From Bosea sp. NBC_00550 (GTDB lineage Bacteria; Pseudomonadota; Alphaproteobacteria; Rhizobiales; Beijerinckiaceae): 64,000 nt of DNA. Both the position numbers and the translations under genes were made by a program. Shown one piece after another: positions 43,538 to 52,091 of the stretch. Location of the stretch: NCBI RefSeq assembly GCF_026020075.1, contig NZ_CP102773.1, forward strand, positions 434,001 through 498,000. The letters are read 5' to 3'. Below the pieces are notes generated by a model. The model was not told the origin of the DNA and ran no database searches. It was given only the letters and a program-made list of their open reading frames with translations. Numbering within the stretch: the first letter of the stretch is position 1; every line of letters starts with the position of its first letter.

Positions 43538-43819
43538 TTTAGACCTGGTTGGAGGAGTGGCGCCACGAGTGCGAGGTCGCGATCCTGGCGGGCCTCACTC
43601 TGGCCCAGCGCATAGGCGCTCGATGGCGTGAAGGACGGCATGCGGGGCATGAAGAGCATTCGGGGCGACGCGGCAGACCAACACTACAACACCCTGCGCC
43701 CGCAACCCTCGTTGGGCTACCGGCCACCAGCACCGCGCACTATCGTGTGGCCGGCTGCGCAAACCCAACACGCCTCGCCGGCCACCTCAACCGTGGCCGC
43801 CAAGCCCACAATGCATTAG
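43538..43819 (+). mobile_element. IS3-type transposase C-terminal remnant
   Basis: WLEEWRHE near 43540, and after a gap HYNTLRPQPSLGYRPPAPRTIVWPA with a stop at 43819, match the end of IS3-family OrfB proteins (EEWRH.YN..RPHSSLGY.PPA). The catalytic core is missing. The sequence 43441-43540 holds nothing recognisable. Confidence 0.7.
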
Positions 43820-43907
43820 ATTAGAACTGGGCCACCAAATGGGGGCAGGCCATTTGCGTTCAGCTTCATTCCGATCCCTGAGCTCGGGCCAAAGGGCTCC
43901 GCTCGCG

Positions 43908-45461
43908 TCACGCCTTGGCGAGCCAGGCTTCGGCGAGTTGCCAGGCGCCGCCTGAGTCGAGCACGATGTTATGCAGCTCCTTGCGGGCGACATGTCGTGC
44001 CTCGCGGAAAAAGAGCCAGGAGTAGTAATCGTTCTTGTTGAGGACGGTCTGGAGATCCTTGTAGATCGACTTGCGCCTGGCCTGATCGGTTTCCTCGCGC
44101 CCCTGATCGACCAGCTTGAAGACCTCCTCGTCTTTGATGCCGGACCAGTTCTGCGAAGCTGTACGGCCGAAGAACGGGCCGAAGACATGATCGGGGTCTG
44201 CGCGCGGAACATTGACGCGGCCCATCGCCAGTTCGTGCTGGAGTCCGAGCACCTTCGGCACCCAGGCCTGCCGCTCCAAGATCTCGATCTCCATGTTGAT
44301 CTTGAACGGCTTGAGCTGGGCCTGGATGATCTGCGCGACCTGCGTGTCGGGATCCCGCTGGATGATCGAGATCTTGCAGGCGAAGCCGTTGGGCTGGCCG
44401 CCTTCCTTGAGGGCCGCCTGCACCTTCGCCGGGTCGAGCTTCGGAGCGGGGACGCTGGCGTCGTAGGACCAATCGGTCGGCGGCACCCAGGTCGGCGTCA
44501 CCGCGCCGAAGCCGCGGGTGATGCCCTTCATCAGCACGTTGCGGTCGATGCCGTGGTTGACCGCCGCGCGCAGCGCCGGGTTGGCGAAGATGCCCTTGCT
44601 GACGTTGAAGGTCAGCCACTGTGCGACGCCGGGCGGAACCGAGACGAGCTTGAGCGCTTCGTTCTTTTCGACCTCTTCGAAATCGCGCGGGGTCACGCCG
44701 TCCACCAGATGGACGCCGCCCGACTTGACCTCGACCATCTTCACGGCGGTCGTCGGGATGATGCGCAGCGTCACGGCATCAGCATAAGGTAGCTTCTTTC
44801 CGTCGGCGCCCTCGCGCCAGTAGCGCTCGTTGCGCACGAACCGGATCTGGCTGCCGCCGACCCATTCGGCGAATTTATAGGGGCCGGTGCCCACCGGCTG
44901 GCGGCCGAAATCCTCGCCGAGCTTCTTCAGGGCGGCCGGAGAGCACATCATGCCCGCCTCGACTGCGAGCGAGGCCAGTGCCGCGCCGGAAGGCTGCTTC
45001 AGATTTATCCGGACCGTCATCGGATTGACCGCCTCGGCGCCCGCGATGTCGGCGAGATCGGGGCTGCGCGGTGCCGTCGAGCCGGGCGCGACGACACGCA
45101 CGATATTGAGGACGGCGGCCTCGGCATTGAAGGGCTCGCCATCATGGAAGACGACGCCTTCGCGCAGCTTGAAGACGACCGATTTCTTGTCCTCCGACCA
45201 CTCCCAGCTCGTTGCGAGCGAGGGCTGGAGATTGCCTTGCACGTCGAACTTCAGCAGGCCCTCGAACATCTGGATCAGGGCGTAGCGATCCGAGGTCGGG
45301 GCATCACCCATGATCGGGTCGAGGCTTTTGGGCTGCAGGTCCATTGAGGCGACGATGGTGCCGCCACGCACTGGCGATCCCTGTGCGAAGGCAGGCAGCC
45401 CGGCAATGAGGCCTAGGCTCGAAGCGCCGAGCAGAATGCCGCGACGTGAAATCATCTCCAT
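43908..45461 (-). CDS. ABC transporter substrate-binding protein, family 5 (second cluster)
   Basis: A 517-residue periplasmic protein. The start at 45461 has GGGAGGAG upstream and gives a twin-arginine-type signal (SRRGILLGASSLGLIAGLPAFAQ). Family 5 landmarks are GGTIVASMDLQPKSLDPIMGDAP, FKLREGVVFHDGEPFNAEAAVLNI and GTGPYKFAEWVGGSQIRFVRNERYW. It captures the ligand for the permeases encoded at 46443-48291. The gene is divergent from the FadR-type regulator, and both start regions contain the same 18-base element. The ligand is probably a sugar acid or conjugate, given the downstream dehydratase. Confidence 0.93.
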   Translation of the reverse strand: MEMISRRGILLGASSLGLIAGLPAFAQGSPVRGGTIVASMDLQPKSLDPIMGDAPTSDRYALIQMFEGLLKFDVQGNLQPSLATSWEWSEDKKSVVFKLREGVVFHDGEPFNAEAAVLNIVRVVAPGSTAPRSPDLADIAGAEAVNPMTVRINLKQPSGAALASLAVEAGMMCSPAALKKLGEDFGRQPVGTGPYKFAEWVGGSQIRFVRNERYWREGADGKKLPYADAVTLRIIPTTAVKMVEVKSGGVHLVDGVTPRDFEEVEKNEALKLVSVPPGVAQWLTFNVSKGIFANPALRAAVNHGIDRNVLMKGITRGFGAVTPTWVPPTDWSYDASVPAPKLDPAKVQAALKEGGQPNGFACKISIIQRDPDTQVAQIIQAQLKPFKINMEIEILERQAWVPKVLGLQHELAMGRVNVPRADPDHVFGPFFGRTASQNWSGIKDEEVFKLVDQGREETDQARRKSIYKDLQTVLNKNDYYSWLFFREARHVARKELHNIVLDSGGAWQLAEAWLAKA

Positions 45462-45511
45462 TGCGAAATCTCCTCCCAAGGCGCTCTTGCCGACGCCCAT
45501 GAGGGATTGCC

Positions 45512-45529
45512 TATCAGATATGTTATGAG
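45512..45529. promoter_or_regulatory. FadR-type operator copy 1
   Basis: TATCAGATATGTTATGAG matches 45682-45699 at 16 of 18 positions. It contains the palindrome TATC-N-GATA. It lies 51 bases upstream of the binding-protein start. The other copy overlaps the regulator's own start codon, so one protein probably controls both directions. Confidence 0.6.
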
Positions 45530-45658
45530 ATGGGCAATCGGATTTTGAATTTTCACTTGCTTGAATAACCCGGAAATTATGCTGCAGATGCGAATGCATT
45601 GCGCATCGCGACGCCATTTCTCTCGACAACGACGATGTCACACGCAAGAGGTGGCCCG

Positions 45659-45699
45659 TTGACCGCCTTCAAGTCACAAGATATCTGATAAGTTATGAG
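45659..45699 (+). promoter_or_regulatory. Promoter and operator copy 2 overlapping a leaderless start
   Basis: TTGACC at 45659-45664 and TATCTG at 45682-45687 with a 17-base spacer place the transcript start at about the A of ATG 45695. The operator copy TATCTGATAAGTTATGAG (45682-45699) covers the -10 and the start codon. There is no ribosome-binding site. This is the same arrangement as at 30288-30325. Confidence 0.55.
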
Positions 45700-46432
45700 C
45701 GACACCACAGCACTTCAACCCGACAAGCAGCGCCTGACCGAGGCTGTGACGCAGTTCGTGATCGATCGTGTCGCGGAGCGCGTCTTTCGCCCCGGCGATT
45801 CCCTCCCGTCGGAATCGGACCTCGCCAAGCGCCTGAATGTCTCGAAGCCCGTCGTGCGCGAGGCGCTCGGACGCCTGTCGGCGCTGGGCATCGTCCAGAT
45901 CCAGCAGGGGAAGGCGACGACCGTGAGGGGCCTCTCGGTCGCGCCGCTCGACCAGTTCCTGCGCTTGGCAGTCCGGGTGACCGATAACGGCCTGCGAGAA
46001 GCGGTCGAGCTTCGTCGCGCCATCGAGGTGGAGGTGGCCTCGCTTGCTGCCGAGCGCGCCTCGCCTCTGCAGATCGAGCCGGTCGAGGCTGCCCTGGAGA
46101 AGATGCGCGCCAATATCGATGGGGATTTCGAGCGTTGGCTCCAGGGCGACCTCGCCTTTCACGTCGCGCTGGCGCGCTGCTCCGGCAACGCATTGCTCGA
46201 ACATTTGGTCAATGCGCTGGCGGAGACGATCAAGTTCACCCAGCGGGCGCTCGGCCTGCAGCGCGATCTGCGGGACCCTGCCGCGACCGTCGCGCGTCAC
46301 CAGGCGATCATCGACGCCATCCGCGCTCATGATCCGGCAGCGGCGCGGGTGGCGATGACGGCGCATTTCGCCGTGTCCGACGCCGTGATCGCCGAGATTG
46401 CGCGCGACCATCGCCGGCTTGATCGCTACTGA
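45695..46432 (+). CDS. FadR-type (GntR/FCD) regulator of the second cluster
   Basis: A 245-residue regulator. The winged helix is TQFVIDRVAERVFRPGDSLPSESDLAKRLNVSKPVVREALGRLSALGIVQIQQGKATTV. The FCD domain has AVELRRAIEVEVASLAAERAS, then GDLAFHVALARCSGN (Asp and His metal ligands) and VARHQAIIDAI (His). It is the first gene of the rightward operon; the permease starts 11 bases after its stop. It probably represses its own operon and the divergent binding-protein gene. Confidence 0.92.
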   Translation: MSDTTALQPDKQRLTEAVTQFVIDRVAERVFRPGDSLPSESDLAKRLNVSKPVVREALGRLSALGIVQIQQGKATTVRGLSVAPLDQFLRLAVRVTDNGLREAVELRRAIEVEVASLAAERASPLQIEPVEAALEKMRANIDGDFERWLQGDLAFHVALARCSGNALLEHLVNALAETIKFTQRALGLQRDLRDPAATVARHQAIIDAIRAHDPAAARVAMTAHFAVSDAVIAEIARDHRRLDRY

Positions 46433-46442
46433 GGGACTTTTC

Positions 46443-47384
46443 GTGCTCAGCTATCTCGGTAGGAAGCTCATCCAGATGCTGCCGGTGGCCTTCTTCGTCA
46501 CCGTCATCGTGTTTTCCTTGACCAATCTCCTGCCGGGCGATCCGACGGTGACGATCCTTGGCGAGCAGGCCACGCCCGAGCAGCGCGCCGCCGTGCGGGT
46601 CGAGTACGGTCTCGATCAGCCGGCGCCCATTCGCTATGTCACATGGCTCGCCCGCGTCGCCCAGGGCGAGTTCGGCCGGTCCCTGCGGACGCGCGAGGAT
46701 GTGGGCGCGATGCTGGCAGCGCGCATCCCGGTGACGCTGCAGCTCGGCTTGCTCTCGATCCTGATCGCGGTGGCGATCGGCGTGCCAGCCGGCATTCTCG
46801 CCGCGCGCTTCCGGGGCGGGCTGATCGATGTCGCGGCGAGCCTCGTGGCCATGTCGTCGGTCGCGGTGCCCTATTTCTGGATGGGCGTGCTGCTGATCAT
46901 GTTGTTCTCGCTTCAGCTCGGCTGGCTGCCGGCATCGGGGCATGTCCGGTTCCTCGACGATCCCGCCCAGAACATGAAGCTGATGGTGATGCCGGCGCTG
47001 ACGATCGGCACCGCCTTTGCGGCGCTGGTGATGCGCCAAACGCGGGCCTCGATGCTGCAGATCCTGTCGATGGACTATGTCCGCACGGCCCGGGCGAAGG
47101 GTTTGAGCGAGCGGCTGGTCCTGATCCGCCATGCGCTACGCAACGCGCTGATCCCGATCATCACCGTGATCGGCCTGCAGGTCGGGGCGCTACTCGGCGG
47201 CGCAGTGGTGACGGAAACGGTCTTCGCGCTGCCTGGCCTCGGCCGGATGCTGGTGGACGGCATCTTCCAGCGCGACTTCCCGGTGATCCAGGGAGCGATT
47301 CTCTTCATCGTCATCGCCGTCTTCCTGGTGAACCTCCTGACCGACATGCTCTACCGGGTCCTCGACCCCCGGGTCGAGGCCTGA
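46443..47384 (+). CDS. Dipeptide-type ABC permease (DppB-like), second cluster
   Basis: A 313-residue permease starting at a GTG (46443) with GAGGGA upstream; the frame is open further up but overlaps the regulator. It begins VLSYLGRKLIQMLPVAFFVTVIVFSLTNLLPGDP, contains YGLDQPAPIRYVTWLARVAQGEFGRSL, and has the EAA region ARAKGLSERLVLIRHALRNALIPII. VVTETVFALPGLG closes the fold. It pairs with the next gene's DppC-like product. Confidence 0.92.
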   Translation: MLSYLGRKLIQMLPVAFFVTVIVFSLTNLLPGDPTVTILGEQATPEQRAAVRVEYGLDQPAPIRYVTWLARVAQGEFGRSLRTREDVGAMLAARIPVTLQLGLLSILIAVAIGVPAGILAARFRGGLIDVAASLVAMSSVAVPYFWMGVLLIMLFSLQLGWLPASGHVRFLDDPAQNMKLMVMPALTIGTAFAALVMRQTRASMLQILSMDYVRTARAKGLSERLVLIRHALRNALIPIITVIGLQVGALLGGAVVTETVFALPGLGRMLVDGIFQRDFPVIQGAILFIVIAVFLVNLLTDMLYRVLDPRVEA

Positions 47385-47388
47385 GGCG

Positions 47389-48291
47389 ATGGTGGCCGTG
47401 ACCGGATCGATGCCGCCCTCCCCCGCCTCAGAGCAGCGCGCGCCGCGCTCGCCAGGCGCGATTATCATGCGCCGCATCCTGACGTCCTGGCAGGGACAGT
47501 TCGGGGTCGTCGTTCTCGCCGTCATCGTTTCGCTCGGGCTGTTGGCCCCCTGGATCGCGCCTTATTCTCCGACCGATATCGACCCGGAAGCCTTCTCGAT
47601 GCCGCCGAGCGCAGCGCACTGGTTCGGCACCGACGAGATCGGCCGTGACGTGCTGTCACGCGTCCTGCATGGCGCCACGGTCTCGCTTCAAGTGGTCGTC
47701 TTCGCCATCGGCCTCGCGCTGGTCGTCGGCTCCGTGCTGGGTTTGATCTCGGGCTGGCTCGGCGGCGGCTGGGATGCGCTGATCATGCGGGTGATGGACG
47801 CCTTCCTGGCGTTTCCGCTGCTGGTTCTGGCGTTGTCCATCGTCGCGGTGCTCGGCCCCGACCTGATGAATGCGATGTTCGCCATCGCGATCACCAAGAT
47901 GCCGGGCTTCGCCCGCCTGGTGCGGGCGGAGGTGCTGAGCCTGCGTGAGGTCGACTACGTTGTTGCGGCGCAGGCTGCCGGGGCAAGTCCCTGGCGTATC
48001 CTGTCCCGCCACATCTGGCCGAACGTCTCCGGCAACGTCATCGTCTATGGTTCTCTCTCCGCCTCGCAGGCGCTGATCACCGAGAGCGCACTCTCCTTCC
48101 TCGGCCTGGGCGTGCAGCCGCCGACGCCGAGCTGGGGCTACATGGTCGCGACCGGCATCCAGTTCTACCAGTCCTGGTGGATGAGCTTCTTCCCGGGGCT
48201 TGCGATCTTCCTGATGGTGCTAGCGCTCAACTTCCTCGGTGATGCCGTGCGCGACGCCTTCGATGCGAGGCTCGGCGATCGCAATGACTGA
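47389..48291 (+). CDS. Dipeptide-type ABC permease (DppC-like), second cluster
   Basis: A 300-residue permease. HWFGTDEIGRDVLSRVLHGATVSLQVVVFAIG, the EAA region AAQAAGASPWRILSRHIWPNV and SALSFLGLGVQPPTPSWGYMV are standard DppC features. The N-terminal 26 residues before MRRILTSWQGQ are Pro/Ser-rich, and translation might start at 47467 instead. Unlike the first cluster, no ATPase gene follows; the next gene is a dehydrogenase that overlaps this one by 8 bases. The transporter therefore needs ATPases encoded elsewhere. Confidence 0.92.
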   Translation: MVAVTGSMPPSPASEQRAPRSPGAIIMRRILTSWQGQFGVVVLAVIVSLGLLAPWIAPYSPTDIDPEAFSMPPSAAHWFGTDEIGRDVLSRVLHGATVSLQVVVFAIGLALVVGSVLGLISGWLGGGWDALIMRVMDAFLAFPLLVLALSIVAVLGPDLMNAMFAIAITKMPGFARLVRAEVLSLREVDYVVAAQAAGASPWRILSRHIWPNVSGNVIVYGSLSASQALITESALSFLGLGVQPPTPSWGYMVATGIQFYQSWWMSFFPGLAIFLMVLALNFLGDAVRDAFDARLGDRND

Positions 48292-49045
48292 GCCGAACGG
48301 ACTTCACCCGGAGCTCACGGGCCGGCGCGTGCTCGTCACCGGCTCATCGCAAGGGATCGGACTCGCCATCGCGAAGGCGCTGGTCAACTCTGGTGCCAGG
48401 GTCTGCATCAATGCGCCGTCGCAGGGGGCGGAGCTCGACCTGGCCTGCCGCGAGGCCGGCGCTGCCATCGGCATCGGCGCGGATCTGACCCGGCCAGACG
48501 AGGTCGAGCGGCTGGTGGCGGCCGTCACGGACGCTCTCGGTGGGGCCGACATCCTCGTCCTGAACGCCGCGCTCCAGGAGAAGCAGCCTTGGTCCCGCTT
48601 CGACCGCGCGTCGATCGACCGGCAATGGGAGATCAACCTCGCGGCGAATTATCGCCTGATCCAGGCTTTCGTTCCCGCCATGGCCGAACGCGGATTCGGC
48701 CGGCTGATCGCGATCGGTTCGATCCAGCAGGTCAGAGAGCATCCGGAGATGCTGGTCTATGCGGCCAGCAAGGCGGCGCTCGAAAGCATGGTCCGCAACC
48801 TCGCCCGGCAGGTCGCAGGGCAAGGGGTCACCTGCAACGTGCTGGCCCCCGGCGCGATCGCGACTGCGCGCAACCGCGAGGCGCTGGCAGACGCGGCCTA
48901 TCGCGGCGCGGTCCTCGCACGCATCCCGGCTGGTCGTCTCGGCACGCCGGAGGATTGCGCCGAAGTGGCGCTGTTCCTGGCCTCCGACGCTGCCCGCTAC
49001 GTCACCGGCACGACGCTCTTCGTCGATGGCGGAATGCATCTCTAG
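48284..49045 (+). CDS. Short-chain dehydrogenase/reductase
   Basis: A 253-residue classical SDR. The cofactor motif is VTGSSQGIGLAIA, the structural motif is LVLNAAL (NNAG-like), and the catalytic set is Ser in AIGSIQQ, Tyr and Lys in VYAASKAALE. VTGTTLFVDGGM is the usual end. The start at 48284 overlaps the permease stop. It probably oxidises a hydroxyl of the imported sugar-acid-like compound with NAD(P)+, ahead of the dehydratase encoded next. Confidence 0.93.
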   Translation: MTEPNGLHPELTGRRVLVTGSSQGIGLAIAKALVNSGARVCINAPSQGAELDLACREAGAAIGIGADLTRPDEVERLVAAVTDALGGADILVLNAALQEKQPWSRFDRASIDRQWEINLAANYRLIQAFVPAMAERGFGRLIAIGSIQQVREHPEMLVYAASKAALESMVRNLARQVAGQGVTCNVLAPGAIATARNREALADAAYRGAVLARIPAGRLGTPEDCAEVALFLASDAARYVTGTTLFVDGGMHL

Positions 49046-49059
49046 AGGAAACGAGAGCA

Positions 49060-50250
49060 ATGAAGATCGTCGACATGAAGGTGCGCTGCGTGGCGATCCC
49101 GCTCAACGCGCAGCTTCGCCACAACACCGGGGTTCATCCCGGCTATTTCCTGCGCACCATCCTCGAACTGGTGACGGATGAGGGCATCGTCGGCCTCGGC
49201 GAGGTCGGCGGCGGCGACCAGCGCGGCGCGCTGACGAAACTCAAATCCCGCATCATCGGCATGGACCCGTTCCACCTCGAGCTGATCAAGCTCAAGACCT
49301 TGCGGGCGATCTACTATCTCTCGAACGCCCGTCTCTATGCCGCGATCGAGATGGCCTGCCTCGACATCCAGGGCAAGGGGCTGGGGCGACCGCTCTGCGA
49401 CCTGCTCGGCGGACCGGTGCGCGACCGCATCCCGATGATCGCCTATCTGTTCTGGCGCTACGACAGGCCCAGCGGTGGCCATGACAAACATCCCGAGGAC
49501 ATGGCCGATCTCTGCCAAGAGCTCCATGAGACCCTCGGCGTCACCGCGATGAAGCTCAAGGCCGGCGTCCTCGATCCGAATGTCGAGGCGCGCGCCGTCG
49601 AACTCTGCCGCGATCGGATGGGGCCTGATTTCGGCCTGCGGATCGACCCCAACGGCGTCTGGTCGGTGCCAACTGCGATCCGCATCGGCCAGCGGCTGGA
49701 GGCAGTCGGGATGGAGTATTTCGAGGATCCCGCCTGGGGGCTGGAAGGCAATGCCGCCGTGCGCAAGGCGGTCCGCACCCCCATCGCCACCAATATGTAC
49801 CCGGCCAAGTTCGACGATCTCGGCCCCGCCATCAGGCTCGGCGCCGTCGATATCGTGCTGACCGACATCCACTACTGGGAGGGGCCGCGCGGGGTGAAGG
49901 ACCTGTCGGCGGTCTGCCGCACCTTCGGGCTCGGCGTCGCGATGCATTCGGGGGCCGAGTTCGGCATCGAACTCGCCGCGATGCTGCACACCGCCGCGAC
50001 CATCCCGGAGATGAGCTTCGCCGGCGATGCCCATTACCACTACCTCACCGACGACATAATCGAGGGCGGGCTGATGAAATACGAGGGCGGCGCCATCCGC
50101 GTGCCGACCGGGCCGGGGCTCGGCGTCGCGCTCGATGAGGACAAGATGCGCCACTACGGCGCGCTCTATGAGGCGAAGGGCGACTACTACGCTCGCTTCC
50201 ACCAGGACCCCTACCGGCCGGACTGGCATCCGGTGGTGGGCGGGCTGTGA
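49060..50250 (+). CDS. Enolase-superfamily dehydratase, glucarate-dehydratase-like
   Basis: A 396-residue protein. The catalytic KxK is in TAMKLKAG. Metal ligands are the Asp in LRIDPNG, the Glu in YFEDPAWG and the Asn in IATNMYP; the use of Asn as third ligand, with the Asp-His pair in VLTDIHYW and AMHSGAEFGIE, matches the glucarate dehydratase subgroup. It would dehydrate an acid sugar to a keto-deoxy acid. The ATG at 49060 follows AGAGGAAACGAG. It lies between the SDR and the RraA-like gene, as expected for consecutive steps. Confidence 0.88.
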   Translation: MKIVDMKVRCVAIPLNAQLRHNTGVHPGYFLRTILELVTDEGIVGLGEVGGGDQRGALTKLKSRIIGMDPFHLELIKLKTLRAIYYLSNARLYAAIEMACLDIQGKGLGRPLCDLLGGPVRDRIPMIAYLFWRYDRPSGGHDKHPEDMADLCQELHETLGVTAMKLKAGVLDPNVEARAVELCRDRMGPDFGLRIDPNGVWSVPTAIRIGQRLEAVGMEYFEDPAWGLEGNAAVRKAVRTPIATNMYPAKFDDLGPAIRLGAVDIVLTDIHYWEGPRGVKDLSAVCRTFGLGVAMHSGAEFGIELAAMLHTAATIPEMSFAGDAHYHYLTDDIIEGGLMKYEGGAIRVPTGPGLGVALDEDKMRHYGALYEAKGDYYARFHQDPYRPDWHPVVGGL

Positions 50251-50329
50251 CAAGCCGGCTCGCGACTTCGCCAACCTGACAAGACGCCCACAAAATCCGG
50301 ACCAAGCCGCCAACCATCAGGAACAGCAC

Positions 50330-51070
50330 ATGTTCGACATTCCCACGATCAATCGTCCGGCGAAAGCTCTCGTGGACGGGCTTGCCAGCATCGGAACGGC
50401 TACCGCGTCGAGCGAACTCTACAAGATGGGTATCCGGAATCCGCTCATTACAGGCGCCGTGCCCCACTCTCGCGGCAAGGTCGTGGCCGGACCTGCCGTC
50501 ACCCTCCAGTTCATGCCGAAACGCGAGGATCTCTACGGCGACGACGAATATGCCGATCGGGAGAAGCAGCTTCACAGGCATGCGCTTTATCACATCGAAG
50601 CTGGCGACATCGTCGTCGTAGACGCCCGTGGTGACCTGGAAAGCGGCATCTTCGGCGAGATGATGCTGACCTACTTCGCCGGCAAGGGCGGGAAAGGCAT
50701 GGTCATCGACGGCGTCATCCGCGATGCCGCCAAGGCGTTCAAGCTCGATATCGGCTACTGGATGCGGGGCGTCAGCCCGAATTTTCATACGCAGACGACG
50801 CTTATGCCACACGCAGTGAACGTGCCGATCGCCTGCGGCGGCACCTATGTGAAACCGGGCGATATCATCATCGCAGACGATGACGGCGCCATCTGCGTGC
50901 CGATCGCCTATGCCGAGAGGCTGCTCCAAGCCGGCAGCCATCATGCCGAGTGGGAGGACTTCTCGCGCATTATGCTTTCGAAGGGCGGCGATCTTCGTCG
51001 CTACTACCCGCTCGCCCAGGAGGCCGAAGTCGAATACCAGGAGTGGAAGGCGCAACAGGAAAGCAGCTGA
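50330..51070 (+). CDS. RraA-like aldolase/decarboxylase family protein
   Basis: A 246-residue protein of the RraA / HMG-CHA aldolase family. The metal and substrate site is in GKGMVIDGVIRDAAK (Asp of the conserved R-D). The central IEAGDIVVVDARGDLESGIFGEMM and the late VKPGDIIIADDDGAICVP are family motifs. Catalytic members cleave 4-hydroxy-2-oxo acids or decarboxylate oxaloacetate; RraA itself inhibits RNase E. In this operon an aldolase role acting on the dehydratase product is more likely. The 79-base gap before it may mean separate translation. Confidence 0.88.
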   Translation: MFDIPTINRPAKALVDGLASIGTATASSELYKMGIRNPLITGAVPHSRGKVVAGPAVTLQFMPKREDLYGDDEYADREKQLHRHALYHIEAGDIVVVDARGDLESGIFGEMMLTYFAGKGGKGMVIDGVIRDAAKAFKLDIGYWMRGVSPNFHTQTTLMPHAVNVPIACGGTYVKPGDIIIADDDGAICVPIAYAERLLQAGSHHAEWEDFSRIMLSKGGDLRRYYPLAQEAEVEYQEWKAQQESS

Positions 51071-51230
51071 GGTCGCTGGCTGGCGACGCTGCTCCTGATT
51101 GTTCGCGCTGCTCCAACTCCCATTCATAAACGTCCGCTCTCTGCAGGACACCGAGGTCGGGAAGTGATGCTGTGGACGGCTCTCCACCCCTGCGGGAGCC
51201 CAAGCTCCTGCAAGGCAGGAGGAGCGCGTC

Positions 51231-51655
51231 ATGTTCAAGGTTAGGCGCAGGTCTTGCCGTTTTTCGCCAAGCTGCCGGCGTGCCTGATCGGCATCGAAGC
51301 CTGCGCTACGGCGCACTATAGGGCCCGCGAGCTCGGCGCGCTGGGCCACCTAGTGAAGCTCATACCGCCGAGCTATATGAAGCCAAACGTAAAGCGGCAA
51401 AAGAACGATGCCGCCGACGCCGAGGCGATCTGCGAGGCCGTGACCCGGCCGATGATGCTCTTCGTGGAGGTGAAGAGCCCTGAGCAGCAAAGCGTGATGG
51501 TGCTGCACAAAGTCCGGCTGACTTGGATGTTCCAGCGCATCCAGCTGTCCAACACGATACGGGGGCACATAGCTGAGTTCGGCCTGGTGGCGCCGATCGG
51601 GCGCGCGGGGCTGCAACAGCTGATCAAGCCGGAAGAGAGCGATCCATGCGTGCCG
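51231..51655 (+). mobile_element. IS110-family transposase fragment with internal deletion
   Basis: The frame reads LPFFAKLPACLIGIEACATAHYRARELGALGHLVKLIPPSYMKPNVKRQKNDAADAEAICEAVTRP, then EQQSVMVLHKVRLTWMFQRIQLSNTIRGHIAEFGLVAP. This is the DEDD domain of an IS110 transposase different from the intact one at 54365. The first 40 or so residues are deleted near 51240, and homology stops at about 51650, where an IS3-type fragment begins. It is inactive. Confidence 0.85.
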
Positions 51656-51921
51656 GATGAGGAGGGGTGTGCCTGGAGTCGTCGTTCAATGCAAGGCTTC
51701 GGGACGAGCTGCTCGACGGCGAAATCTTCTACACCCTCGCCGGGGCGAAGGTCGTCGTCGAAAGCTGGCGGCGCCACTTCAATACGGTGCGCCCGCATGG
51801 CTCGCTCGGATACAAGCCGCCGGCTCCGGACGTCTTCGTCCCCGCCATGGCCGCGCGGGCGGCTGCGCAACCCGGACCAGCTACGCCGCCCGCGATAGCC
51901 TCCAGGCCAACCGTCCACTAA
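51656..51921 (+). mobile_element. IS3-type transposase C-terminal fragment
   Basis: SFNARLRDELLDGEIFYTLAGAKVVVESWRRHFNTVRPHGSLGYKPPAPDVF, ending with PTVH and a stop at 51921, is the end of an IS3-family OrfB with the final catalytic Glu region. It abuts the IS110 fragment directly. The 170 bases that follow hold no recognisable gene. Confidence 0.85.
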
Positions 51922-52091
51922 CAATCGCAATGGACCAGCCAGCGAAGGCGGATCATTGGTCTTACCGGAGCCGCGCCGGCGATGACAACCAGGGGCGAGG
52001 AAGCCACCGCGCCGACACCATGGATCACTGCGCGCCGCTGGGCCGGGTTGAGCGCGTCGAGATAGCTGATCGAAGGCGTTCATGCCTTCAT

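Noticed and set aside
49042..50313. 423-residue leftward open frame
   Set aside because: Antisense to the glucarate-dehydratase-like gene with intact catalytic residues.
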